The position numbers and the translations under genes are program-made. This document shows positions 19,309-27,727 of a stretch of 64,000 bases of DNA, one piece after another. Source of the stretch: DASQYE01 sp036389315 (GTDB lineage Bacteria; Acidobacteriota; Blastocatellia; Pyrinomonadales; Pyrinomonadaceae); contig DASVQF010000042.1 in the NCBI GenBank assembly GCA_036389315.1, forward strand, positions 1 to 64,000, written 5' to 3'. Numbering within the stretch: position 1 is the first letter of the stretch; each line of letters opens with the position of its first letter. The notes beneath the pieces were generated by a model. That model had not been told where the DNA came from. It made no database searches and worked only from the letters and a program-made list of their open reading frames with translations.

Positions 19309-20097
19309 CTACGCCTCTATCTCCACGCGGTCTCCGATCTGCGGGCGGCCGAACTCCTCCCAGGCATTTCCTCCGCGCAGGAACAGTTCCATCCAGCGCG
19401 TCTCTTGACCGCCCTTTTCCGTCCACCCGCTGCTGCCGGGCGCGAAGGCCAACTGCCCATGCTCGACTTCAAAGCTTCCGTCGCTGATCGTAGCCCGGCG
19501 CTCCCGTGCTCCGATGCGCAGGCGTAAGTGTGTGCCCGAGCGAGCAGCCGCCTCGCCCGCGGCGATAGTCGTCTTCAGGTTGCCGTAGCCGTCTATGTAG
19601 GCTATGCGGTTCTCCGGGACGGGCGGAATATCCGCGCGGTCGATCTCTTCGGCGAGCGCGTCGGGTTGGCCCAGGGCGATTGCGCCCGCCGCCTGCGGAA
19701 AGAGATCGCGCGAGCGAAACTGCGAGCCTTCGGCCGGGACGGCGGCCCAGCGCAGCTCTTCCGCAACGTCACGCACGAAGGAGAATGCCTCTCCGGCATT
19801 GACGCCGATCACGCGCACGCCCGTCGCGAGGCGCGCAAAGGCCAAACGCTCTCCGGCATTGCCCCGCCGCGCTTCCTCATCGTCTGTGCGCGGCGCGACG
19901 TTATGATAGATGATCGTCCCGGCGGGCGCTTCGTTCAGGCCGAGCTGCGCGACGCAGAACCCGGCCGCGAGCGTCGAAAAGGCCGGGACGGGCGTGAGCA
20001 TAGGCTCGGCGTCGGGCAGGTAATATTTGATGCGCTGGACGACTTCGGCAAAGGCCAGGTCGCCGTGACCGTAATCGGCTATGATGTGAACTAACAT
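19309..20097 (-). CDS. SAM hydrolase family protein (DUF62/SAM hydroxide adenosyltransferase)
   Basis: 262 residues. It starts MLVHIIADYGHGD, resembling the N-terminal LLTDFG strand of the family, and the C-terminal domain has RIAYIDGYGNLKTT, as in the family's second barrel. These enzymes split S-adenosylmethionine to adenosine and methionine using water. The N-terminal motif is divergent, so the exact activity is less certain than the fold. GGGAGAGGAGAG precedes the ATG. Confidence 0.72.
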   Translation of the reverse strand: MLVHIIADYGHGDLAFAEVVQRIKYYLPDAEPMLTPVPAFSTLAAGFCVAQLGLNEAPAGTIIYHNVAPRTDDEEARRGNAGERLAFARLATGVRVIGVNAGEAFSFVRDVAEELRWAAVPAEGSQFRSRDLFPQAAGAIALGQPDALAEEIDRADIPPVPENRIAYIDGYGNLKTTIAAGEAAARSGTHLRLRIGARERRATISDGSFEVEHGQLAFAPGSSGWTEKGGQETRWMELFLRGGNAWEEFGRPQIGDRVEIEA

Positions 20098-20163
20098 TGC
20101 TCTCCTCTCCCTTGATCGTGAGACGTAAAAATTCCCTCTCTGTCCTTCCGAGTTTGTTTTAGT

Positions 20164-21378
20164 TCATCTCCTGAACACGTAGTAGACGACCCCGCTGTGA
20201 TCGTCCGTGAAGAGAAAGCTGTCGGAGCCGAGCCGCAGAACGTCTGCCGGACGCCCGTACAGCTTGCCGTCCTGCACGAAGCCTGTGACGAAAGCTTGCA
20301 CGCTCCCGCCCGCTTTAACCCGCACGACGGCGTGCCCGCGATTCATCCTGTGATCGGACGAGCCGTGCAGCGCGACCAGGAAGCTGTCCTGTAAGATCGT
20401 CGATTGATTGTCGGAGCCGAAATATTCGAGGCCGAGCGGCGAGCTGTGGGCCGGGAAGGTCGCGTAGGCGAGGGGGACGCTCCGGCAATCCTGCTTCCCG
20501 GCCGATGCGGCGAACTGGCGGTCTAAGTAGATTCTTGGCCCGTACTGGAAACAGTAGGGCCATCCGTAATTCGTTCCCTGCTTGACGATGTACATGGTGT
20601 CTGCGGGCCTGTCTTTGCCCAGGTGGTCTGCGCCCATGTTCGTCGCAAACAACCGGCCTCCGACCCATTTTATGCCGACGGCGTTCCGAAGGCCGCTCGC
20701 GTAAATGCGCCGCCCTCTTCCGTCCGGCTCCATCTCAAGCACTGTGGCCCGCACCTCTTCCTTCTCCTCGCAGGCGTTGCAACTGCTGCCGACCGAGACG
20801 TATATCTTCTCGTTTGGGCCAACCGCGACCGTGCGCGTCAAGTGCCAGCCGCCGTACTTATAGCTCAAGCCGTAATCGGGAAAAGTGGCGATCACTTCGG
20901 GCTCGCTCCGTGGCGCTGTGTCGCCCGCGCGATAGCGGTAGCGCACAAGGCGCTCGGTCAGGGCCAGGTAGAGCCAGTCCGCTCCGTTGCGATCACGGTA
21001 GAAGGCTATGCTGTTAGGATTGCGCAGGCGCGCGAGATAGCGCGTGACCTTGCCGAACTTCCCTCTGCGCTCGTCGAAATCGTCGAGGATATAAACAGCA
21101 CCACGACTGTTATCCGTGAGGTCGTACATGTCGGTGACGAAGATGCGGCCTTCGGGGCTGCGCGCCATAAAGCGCACGCGCTTCAAGCCTTCGGCCGCAA
21201 CCGTGATGTCGAACCCCTCGGGCAAGCTCAGCGAGAAACTCTTTCCACCCGCGAGCGAGATTCTGCGGGGCGTGAGCTTCAAAGCGTTGCGCTGCGCGCT
21301 GATGGGGGACGCCGCCTCAAGTCCGACAATTATGAAGAGAAGCAGGAGAGCGATTGCCTTGAGCTTTTTGAACCTCAT
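20164..21378 (-). CDS. Exported PQQ-type sugar dehydrogenase (glucose/sorbosone dehydrogenase fold)
   Basis: 404 residues with an N-terminal signal (MRFKKLKAIALLLLFIIVGLEAASPISA). The propeller motifs FDITVAAEGLKRVRFMARSPEGRIFVTD, YKYGGWHLTRTVAVGPNEKIYVSVGSSCNAC and GTNYGWPYC are those of soluble-type aldose dehydrogenases, which use PQQ in the periplasm. Its ATG overlaps the stop of the DUF3179 gene by 4 bases, so the two form one transcription unit. Confidence 0.83.
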   Translation of the reverse strand: MRFKKLKAIALLLLFIIVGLEAASPISAQRNALKLTPRRISLAGGKSFSLSLPEGFDITVAAEGLKRVRFMARSPEGRIFVTDMYDLTDNSRGAVYILDDFDERRGKFGKVTRYLARLRNPNSIAFYRDRNGADWLYLALTERLVRYRYRAGDTAPRSEPEVIATFPDYGLSYKYGGWHLTRTVAVGPNEKIYVSVGSSCNACEEKEEVRATVLEMEPDGRGRRIYASGLRNAVGIKWVGGRLFATNMGADHLGKDRPADTMYIVKQGTNYGWPYCFQYGPRIYLDRQFAASAGKQDCRSVPLAYATFPAHSSPLGLEYFGSDNQSTILQDSFLVALHGSSDHRMNRGHAVVRVKAGGSVQAFVTGFVQDGKLYGRPADVLRLGSDSFLFTDDHSGVVYYVFRR

Positions 21379-22640
21379 CGTGCGCCGAGTCTGTAAACCT
21401 CTGTGTCGGGATGATAAGTCTTCCAGTCGAACCAGTAGTCGTTAAGGACTGCTATCTTCCGTAGCTGGCGGCCCGCTTGTGGGCCCGCGACGGCACGCCC
21501 CGTAAAATCCCATTCGCTGCCCGTCTCGGCATCCACCAGGACGAGCGGCGACGTGTTCGGCTTCTGGAAAAATTCGAGCTTGCGTTCATCCACAGCCCTC
21601 TCAAAGACGCGCACGCTTCGCCTGTCATCGCCGAGCACTATGAGCAGGGGCACGCCGCCCAGGGTGTCGAGGATAGGGCTCTGCTGTTCGATGGCCGGTA
21701 CGGGATAGGCTTTAGACGATTGGCCCAACGCCACACCGGCGACGAGCGTGCGCGGCGGCATCGTCTCGTCTTTGACGTTCGTCGCGACAGGCATCGTGGC
21801 CGTGCGCTCTTCCCAGTTGACCGGAGCATAACGGCCCGCGCGCAAGACCTGCTCTTCGGGTCTGAGCACGCGTCCCTGCTGATGCTCGCGCTTCCAGGTG
21901 GCAAAGGTCAGCTCGTCGTGAAAGATGGGTTCAAGCCTCTTGCCTTTGAGTGGGCCCAGGATGGCCTCGCCTGTGACCTGCTGCCACCAGGAACCCGTCT
22001 CGTCGTCACGCATGATGAAATTCTGGTTGTTGATGCCCGCCAGATGAAAGTTGAGCTTGCGCCCGTCTACAGTCGTCGCCCACACCAGACCGGTGTGACA
22101 GAGCGTTCAATAGGTGGCGACGATGGGAGTGCCGCCGACAGTGTCCGCGACCAGGTGATGATAAGCCATCAGGCGAACCGGATAGGCCACGGCCTCGCCT
22201 TTGATCTCGACGGCGAGCACCATGTCCGCATCGTTCAGAAAATCGGCCTCGCCCGCCCGCGCGTACGCCGGATTGGCGAGCGGCTTGAACATCCACTCGA
22301 AATGGTTCTGTCGCGCCAGCCAGGCCGCCCCGAGCGAGAGCGCCAGAGCCACGCCCAGCATGCCTTTCAACCACCAGCGACGCGACCCGCGCCAGAGCCA
22401 GGTGATGAGCGCCAGGACAAGTATCAGGTTGACGAGCGTTAGCACCGGAGACCAGCGTCGAAGCGTATAGGAGGCTGCGAGCCCGCTCTCCGATTGAGGC
22501 CGGAAGGGTTGAATGAGCCATGCCGGCGCGAGCACTACGACGAGGCCCGCAACTACCAGAATGAGCAGCAGGAGCCAGGCCGCCCTGCGCCCCGCGCGCG
22601 AGCCCCGCCCCTCGTGGGTTTTCGTCAAAACCTCTTTCAT
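21375..22640 (-). CDS. DUF3179 membrane protein with in-frame TGA (candidate selenocysteine, UxxC)
   Basis: Read through the TGA at 22107-22109, this is a 421-residue protein: about four membrane helices, then a DUF3179 domain. The TGA is codon 178 and sits in TY-U-TLCHTG. As I recall, the family has TYCPLC at this place, so the TGA replaces the first Cys of CxxC. Conserved blocks flank it on both sides (PVRLMAYHHLVADTVGGTP before; RDDETGSWWQQVTGEAILG after). A perfect hairpin follows 9 bases after the TGA. The frame and codon use are undisturbed, arguing against decay. A nonsense mutation or base-calling error remains possible. The 3' end overlaps the sugar dehydrogenase start. Confidence 0.72.
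22081..22097 (-). promoter_or_regulatory. SECIS-like hairpin after the DUF3179 TGA
   Basis: On the minus strand, CACACC-GGTCT-GGTGTG forms a 6-bp perfect stem with a 5-base loop. It starts 9 bases after the TGA, and the loop starts 15 bases after it. GGUCU is, from memory, the SelB-binding apical loop of the E. coli fdhF SECIS. Confidence 0.6.
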
Positions 22641-22715
22641 CTCTTCACTCCCTGACTTGTCGCGGCAAGGGCAGGGCGCTCAATCGTTGTAAGGATTGTA
22701 GGCGGCATCCGGATA

Positions 22716-23162
22716 CTATTCGCCGCGAAAGAGCGCGCCCTGTTTCTTGATCGAGCAGCGCTGCACGTGCACGCTGTCGATGAAGCTGTGATGCATCTGC
22801 GGCGTGCCCCAGTCGCCGCCCCAGATGACCCCGTGTGCGTGGGCCAATTGGCCCAGAAGCGAGAAGTCGCCCTTCCAGGACGGCTGCTTGTTGACGACAC
22901 GGACGATGTCTGCGGCGAGGCCGTAGTTGTGCACGCCCACTTTGTTCAATCGAGTCGCGCCCTGGTTGAAGAGGAGCGTCTGGCGGGCCTGGCTGCGGAA
23001 GGTCTCAAAGACCATCAGCTCCAGGCCGTGCGCGGCGGCATCGGCGATAATGGCTTCGACTATCTGCTTTGTGACCGGCTCCAAAAGCGCCGTGTCGTTG
23101 ACGATCTTGGTGGTTTTGAAGCGCGGGTCTTTCTGAATCACGTCAGTATAGAAATTGCTCAC
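22716..23162 (-). CDS. M15-family peptidase (D-Ala-D-Ala/L-Ala-D-Glu type)
   Basis: 148 residues to a TAG at 22716-22718. Zinc-peptidase motifs: FRSQARQ, then GVHNYGLAADIV (SxHxxGxAxD-like, with His and Asp ligands) and the C-terminal TPQMHHSF. No signal peptide is seen; such proteins can be endolysin-like. After the TAG the same frame continues for 11 codons (YPDAAYNPYND) to a TGA at 22680. That stretch looks like the natural C-terminus of relatives, so the TAG may be a recent nonsense change that trims only the tail. Confidence 0.85.
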   Translation of the reverse strand: MSNFYTDVIQKDPRFKTTKIVNDTALLEPVTKQIVEAIIADAAAHGLELMVFETFRSQARQTLLFNQGATRLNKVGVHNYGLAADIVRVVNKQPSWKGDFSLLGQLAHAHGVIWGGDWGTPQMHHSFIDSVHVQRCSIKKQGALFRGE

Positions 23163-23404
23163 GGAATCTCCTTGAGGGTTTTAGTGGCCGAAGCTCTTGC
23201 CCGCCGAGGACGGAAGCTCTCATCAGCGGGAGAGGGCTGGAACAACCAGGCACGGGCACAATAGGCAGGGCGCGAACAAATGTCAATCGCCAGGGTTGGG
23301 CCCATCTCCGAAGCGACGAAAATTATATTGCCATTATTCCGGCTTGAAGTATATCATCACGGCCTCTTAGCTTTACCCATTACTTAGCGGAAAGGAAACC
23401 GCCT

Positions 23405-23812
23405 ATGAAAAGCCATCTCCTCGGGCTCAAGCTTCGCAAACGCTACATCATCAGCTTCATCATCGCCTTCGCCGTGACGCTCGGCGCTTTCGCGCTCCTG
23501 CCTGCTCGCTCAAACGCCGTCGAGCCGCAAAGGGGTGAGTTCATGATCGTCAACAAGTCCAGGTTCACCATCTATCACCTCTATCTTTCGCCCTCGGCCA
23601 ATCGTCGTTGGGGAAGAGACCAGCTCGGCCGTAAGGTCATCAAACCCGGTGACTCCTACACGCTCAATCGCATCCCCTGCAACCTCTACGACATCAAAGT
23701 CGTAGATCAGGACGGCGATGCGTGCGAGATCAGAGAAGTATCCATGTGTCGAGATCATACGCACTGGGATTTGACGAACGACGACCTCCTCAGATGCGAG
23801 GGCTTCAGATAG
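23405..23812 (+). CDS. Exported protein of unknown function
   Basis: 135 residues with an N-terminal hydrophobic segment after a basic start (MKSHLLGLKLRKRYIISFII...), probably a signal peptide cleaved near residue 38. The mature part (FMIVNKSRFTIYHLYLSPSANRRWGRDQLG, then NLYDIKVVDQDGDACEIREV) resembles a family of small exported proteins that I cannot name reliably. Four Cys could form disulphides. GGAAAGGAAACC precedes the ATG. It stands alone before a tRNA gene. Confidence 0.72.
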   Translation: MKSHLLGLKLRKRYIISFIIAFAVTLGAFALLPARSNAVEPQRGEFMIVNKSRFTIYHLYLSPSANRRWGRDQLGRKVIKPGDSYTLNRIPCNLYDIKVVDQDGDACEIREVSMCRDHTHWDLTNDDLLRCEGFR

Positions 23813-23993
23813 AGCCACTGCCCCCGATCACTCATCCTTTACGGAAGCGCCTGGAATCCATCCCCTCCCGGCGCTTCATATTTTTCCACCACACGCCGCC
23901 TCATACATGAGCCCCCACCGGCAGCAATCACGACCCACACGGCCCTGCTTGAACCTTCAAATCCTTCCCCCTATAATGCCTTGAATCCTTTGC

Positions 23994-24070
23994 GGCGGGG
24001 TAGCTCAGCTGGTCAGAGCGTGGGATTCATAACCCCAAGGTCGGGAGTTCAAGCCTCCCCCCCGCTACCA
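23994..24070 (+). tRNA. tRNA-Met (anticodon CAT)
   Basis: A full cloverleaf can be drawn: acceptor GGCGGGG with CCCCGCT, D-arm GCTC/GAGC, anticodon loop TTCATAA, T-arm GGGAG-TTCAAGC-CTCCC, and an encoded CCA end. The sequence resembles elongator tRNA-Met; a tRNA-Ile2 (lysidine) cannot be excluded by anticodon alone. An integrase gene starts the accessory region right behind it, so the 3' end may be an attachment site. Confidence 0.95.
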
Positions 24071-24159
24071 TCCATCCTCCAAACTATCAATAGTTTAGCC
24101 TCTTCGGTTGACTGTCTTTTACCTGTGCCTTACCCGTTGTTGGCGGACTTTTGGCGGAC

Positions 24160-25389
24160 TCAATTTTTCATGCGCTTAAATTTGAGCACCTCGCCGGTCC
24201 GTCGGCCGAGCTTGCTTACCGCTTCTTCTAGCATCTCCGGCGTCGCGTGAGTGTACCTGCGAGTCATCTTCAAGGTGCGCTGTCCCAGTAAGACCATCCT
24301 GGTGTTTTCAATCACCCCTCTGTCGCCGAGCCTGGTCGAGAACGTATGCCGGAGGTCATGGAAGACCAATCCGCCGGGTGTATTCAGGCCGTAAGGAATA
24401 CCAGCCAACTGGCAAGCTTTCTTGAAACCCTTCTTGATCTCTTTCAGATTGACGCCAGTGCGAGCGTTTGAAAAGACCGGCCCTTCAGTTCTGCCTTGAA
24501 TGACACCTAAGAGTTCCGTTCGAACGCGTGGCGTCATCGGGATCGTGCGGGGATCTCCGTTCTTGCTCTTTACGACTAAAAGATGGTTGGGCCTCAGCTC
24601 AACATCTCGTCCGTTGATGTTAATGAATATGGCTTTGTGGCCAAAGTTACAGTGCTCAATGAGCAGGCTCAAAAGCTCACTGATTTTACGCATGCCCGTA
24701 TCGATGGCGGTAATGACGGGTGCGCATAAGTGTGTGAGCCTCCCATTGAGAACTGCCAGCAATCTCTCCTCCTCGTAAGTCAGGTAACGTTCCCGGCCCT
24801 GTCCCTCCGGCTCAAGTTCCACCCGACGCATTGGATTGCTGTCAATCAATCCCTCCCCGAAAGCTGTCTCCAAGATCTTGGAGAGTAGTTGAAGATGGCG
24901 ATTGACCGTCGTGCCTTTGCGAAGAGTGCGTTCCTTCTTCCCCTCGCTCTCGCTCTTCGGATCGATTCGATTCGTTTTCTCACTGAGAAGTTCATTCTTC
25001 AGCCGGCGGATGAGTACCGGCGTGATGTCCCTAATTTGGATGACACCGAAAAACTGCTTAAGCCTCTTCGCGCGACTTTCGTCGTTTCGCCAGGAAGCTT
25101 TTTTCTTCGTCAACGGCAGATAGATGTTGTCAACGAAATCCGAGAAGCGGCTCGTCTTCGTCAACTTATTATATTTGCCGTCGTAGATGGACTCGCGAAT
25201 AGCGTTCTCAGCACGCTCGGCTTGAGCTTGGGTTCGTGCGCCGGGGATTGATTTGTGGATGTCATGTCCGCGGAGTTGGAACTCCATCCACCACTTACCT
25301 TTCTGCCAAGCCTCCTTCTCTTCTGCGCTGAGTCGTTTCCCCTTTTCTTTCCTGAGTCGTTCGCCTTTGTAGCGTTTGTAGACTGCCAT
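24160..25389 (-). CDS. Phage-type tyrosine integrase
   Basis: 409 residues: an N-terminal arm-binding region, a SAM-like core-binding domain and a C-terminal catalytic domain. Catalytic residues are visible: Arg in AIDTGMRKISEL, HxxR in FHDLRHTFSTRLGD and Tyr in TRRYTHATPEM; the second His position reads Q in LLGQRT. It lies 90 bases after a tRNA-Met and points toward it, the usual arrangement for an integrated element using a tRNA. I found no second copy of the tRNA 3' end in the window. Confidence 0.93.
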   Translation of the reverse strand: MAVYKRYKGERLRKEKGKRLSAEEKEAWQKGKWWMEFQLRGHDIHKSIPGARTQAQAERAENAIRESIYDGKYNKLTKTSRFSDFVDNIYLPLTKKKASWRNDESRAKRLKQFFGVIQIRDITPVLIRRLKNELLSEKTNRIDPKSESEGKKERTLRKGTTVNRHLQLLSKILETAFGEGLIDSNPMRRVELEPEGQGRERYLTYEEERLLAVLNGRLTHLCAPVITAIDTGMRKISELLSLLIEHCNFGHKAIFININGRDVELRPNHLLVVKSKNGDPRTIPMTPRVRTELLGVIQGRTEGPVFSNARTGVNLKEIKKGFKKACQLAGIPYGLNTPGGLVFHDLRHTFSTRLGDRGVIENTRMVLLGQRTLKMTRRYTHATPEMLEEAVSKLGRRTGEVLKFKRMKN

Positions 25390-25461
25390 TAGCTGCTCCT
25401 TTCAGGTAGCAGCCGCCAAAGTGTCGGGAGTGTACTCTGTGCGCCTGCAGCTTGTCACCGC

Positions 25462-25830
25462 TCAGCCCGTTTTCTTCACGGCGTGAAGACGTTTTTGTGT
25501 CGCCTTCGCTTTTTGACACTCACTCTCTTCCCAAGCCCATTTATCGGCTGTAGCCCTGTGGAACCGACGTAGGTCGCCCATCCTGGCGCAGGGAAGTGGA
25601 TGCTCATCTGGCGGCCTGTTGGCCCAGGAGATTATGCCCGCCGTGACGGGCTCATCATCCTTATTGAATATGCGCCAGTAACGAGCAAGCTCGACGTCGG
25701 TTAGCCATTCCGGCAGTGGCTCCTGTGTCACGTTTTGATTAGGGTCGGAGAGCGAGTGGACTAGGACTAAAGCCTCGTTTTTTGCCCGCTCGAAGATTTG
25801 CGAAATTTGATCTAAAACTGCAGCACTCAT
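25462..25830 (-). CDS. Small excisionase-like DNA-binding protein
   Basis: 122 residues. The middle (LPEWLTDVELARYWRI... then LPCARMGDLRRFHRATADKW) reads like a MerR/excisionase-type winged helix that names a site and then a recognition helix. It lies just upstream of the integrase on the same strand, where recombination directionality factors commonly sit. The family is not firmly identified. The Lys-rich C-terminus could contact DNA. Confidence 0.5.
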   Translation of the reverse strand: MSAAVLDQISQIFERAKNEALVLVHSLSDPNQNVTQEPLPEWLTDVELARYWRIFNKDDEPVTAGIISWANRPPDEHPLPCARMGDLRRFHRATADKWAWEESECQKAKATQKRLHAVKKTG

Positions 25831-26639
25831 ATCTCTTTCTCAACCTTAATCTAGGTTTGACAGAAAGATTGCGTAATAGCTTTAGAAAACGCGCCCGGTA
25901 AGTACGGCACACATTCCAGATACAGGACGCGCATAGCTATGCGCTAATTATTCTGTTGTTTCAGAAATAGGTGATATGCGCGCGCAGAGGGACTGAAGCG
26001 ACTTTGATGGTCGCTCTAAAACGATCTTTTGTTGCTGCTTGACTTAGTTAAGGTAGCAGCCACTTGTCCCGATCGTTTTATTCCCCTCGCGCAATTGGAG
26101 GGATTTGAGTGCTTGGAACTTCTTAGAAATCGCAGGCCTCGGAGCCTGCGCCATTTCAACATCAACTTTTCAGATGTGGTTAAAGCAATCACTTTAACCA
26201 ATTCAACATAAAACCAATATAGCATAATATTTTTTTTGAAACACGCTTGACAGGCGATTTATACCCATATATTTTGAGAGGTAGTTGGTGTAGCGCAGCA
26301 CTCCAATCCGCTATTGCTATGCGGACGCAAGGGGAGCTTGGATCAAAGCGCGAAAGGTGAGTCGTGCTCCAAGTAAACACCGTAGAAAACCTATCTCTGA
26401 AGCGCGTCTCACCCGCAGAGGAGAGCCGAGAGCTGCAGCGGATTTGGACCGCTTCTCGGTAACTTAGCCTGTACCCCGAACCATCCAAAGGCCGGCCGGG
26501 GAGTCTTAGTAAGAACGCAAATTGTCAGTTGCGTCTAAGGCAATTCCAAGATCAGCACTCCCAGGCGCTGACAGCCTGATCGGGAGAGCACCTGAATAGT
26601 GAATTTGCTTTCGGCTCTTAAAGCTGAGGCAACAGACGC
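25831..26639. other. Gene-free stretch in the element
   Basis: No frame here has a credible start, ribosome site or recognisable protein. The only structure I see is a hairpin at 26131-26150 (CGCAGGC, six bases, GCCTGCG) with no T tract after it. Base composition becomes more AT-rich to the right. Confidence 0.4.
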
Positions 26640-27458
26640 TTGAAGGGGTTCTCCGTGCTTGTATCCCGAACAGCTTCCTGCCCAAAAGAAATTCTTTCAT
26701 TTAAGGAAAGAAATCCCCATACCTCGAGATTAACGACTTCAAGCGTTTCCACCTCCTCGGTGGAGGATTCTCCGCTCACATCAATACCACTTTATCCCGT
26801 TAAAGCTGCAGATTTTCCAAGTTTTAAAGGCCATCTGTCGGCTTTTCCTCTTTTCTGGACGGAAAATTCCAAGGTTAGTGACAGTAAAATCAAGCTTATC
26901 AAGGATTTAGCGCAAAAACTGTTACCGATAAAGGTTAAGCTTATCCATTCATTTTTGGAAAGCTTCGCTGCTAAAGCACTGATCTATATGCTTTTAATAA
27001 ATCAACTGGCCTTTTCGAATTTGTCCTTGGAAGCTCGTTGGGATCACTTTTTCCAAGACTCAGAAAGAAAAAATGGCAAGCTTGTGGTGATTATTAACAA
27101 TCAGACGGGGAGATCGGACACTTTTGTTTTATCTATTGAATCAAGTAGTTTAATAACCTCCCCGGTAAAGTCCCCGATTAAATCCCACCCCCCTATTTGT
27201 CCCCGAGATTCCCCGCTTAAGATACAAGGAAAGAATGTGTGGGAAGAAAATTATGAACGCGAATTTTCTCCATTCAAGCACTTAGCTAAGAAACTTCATA
27301 AACAGTTTTTAATCAAAATTCCCCGTCCCCGTGCATTTTGCTTCCCATGCTTAGAGGGTGCCTCAGGGAGCTGGGCAAATACCTACTCAAATTCAATCAA
27401 GTTTAGGTTCGCTAGAGCGCACATCTTCTGGCTAAAGCACGCAAAGTCTTCACCATGA
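26640..27458 (+). CDS. Doubtful AT-rich frame of 272 codons
   Basis: An open frame with no recognisable family, no clear ribosome site, a Ser/Thr-rich start and a composition unlike its neighbours. Its second half overlaps a run of TCCCCG hexamers (27158-27331), which suggests that the DNA itself, rather than a protein, is under selection. It could be an orphan gene of the element, but I would not rely on it. Confidence 0.2.
   Translation: MKGFSVLVSRTASCPKEILSFKERNPHTSRLTTSSVSTSSVEDSPLTSIPLYPVKAADFPSFKGHLSAFPLFWTENSKVSDSKIKLIKDLAQKLLPIKVKLIHSFLESFAAKALIYMLLINQLAFSNLSLEARWDHFFQDSERKNGKLVVIINNQTGRSDTFVLSIESSSLITSPVKSPIKSHPPICPRDSPLKIQGKNVWEENYEREFSPFKHLAKKLHKQFLIKIPRPRAFCFPCLEGASGSWANTYSNSIKFRFARAHIFWLKHAKSSP
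27105..27331. repeat. Cluster of CCCCG hexamers (possible replication or partition region)
   Basis: Within an AT-rich stretch, TCCCCG or close variants occur at about 27159, 27170, 27199, 27209, 27319 and 27325, with one inverted copy (CGGGGA) near 27105. Short repeats in AT-rich DNA upstream of a primase gene resemble plasmid or phage origins. This is suggestive only. Confidence 0.3.
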
Positions 27459-27593
27459 TGCAGGAAGATCATTGGAATATACCGATGATTCCCCTGCGAG
27501 ATTTCTATTTAGTAACAATTAAAGTCAAATTTTGACTTTTCAGAATTTTGACAATAAAAAAGGAACTATCTTTGTGTTAGGTGTGCTATATTG

Positions 27594-27607
27594 TTGCACC
27601 TGTGCAA
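27594..27607. promoter_or_regulatory. Perfect palindrome upstream of the recombinase-like gene
   Basis: TTGCAC-CT-GTGCAA, a 14-bp perfect inverted repeat 120 bases before the start of the 704-residue protein. It is of operator size; the binding protein is unknown. Confidence 0.4.
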
Positions 27608-27727
27608 ATTTCTCTAAGGGCCTGACCGACTCATCTGTTTTGTCGGCTTTTTGCTGCCTTCCCGGTGACCTTCATAAGTTCCTGTGCCACAACCGGGCGG
27701 CTGCAGCCAATCCTTTAAGGAGTCATT

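Noticed and set aside
24040..24070. Second attachment site matching the tRNA-Met 3' end
   Set aside because: I looked for the T-arm plus CCCGCTACCA string further along and found no copy in this window; the element may end beyond it or use a short core.
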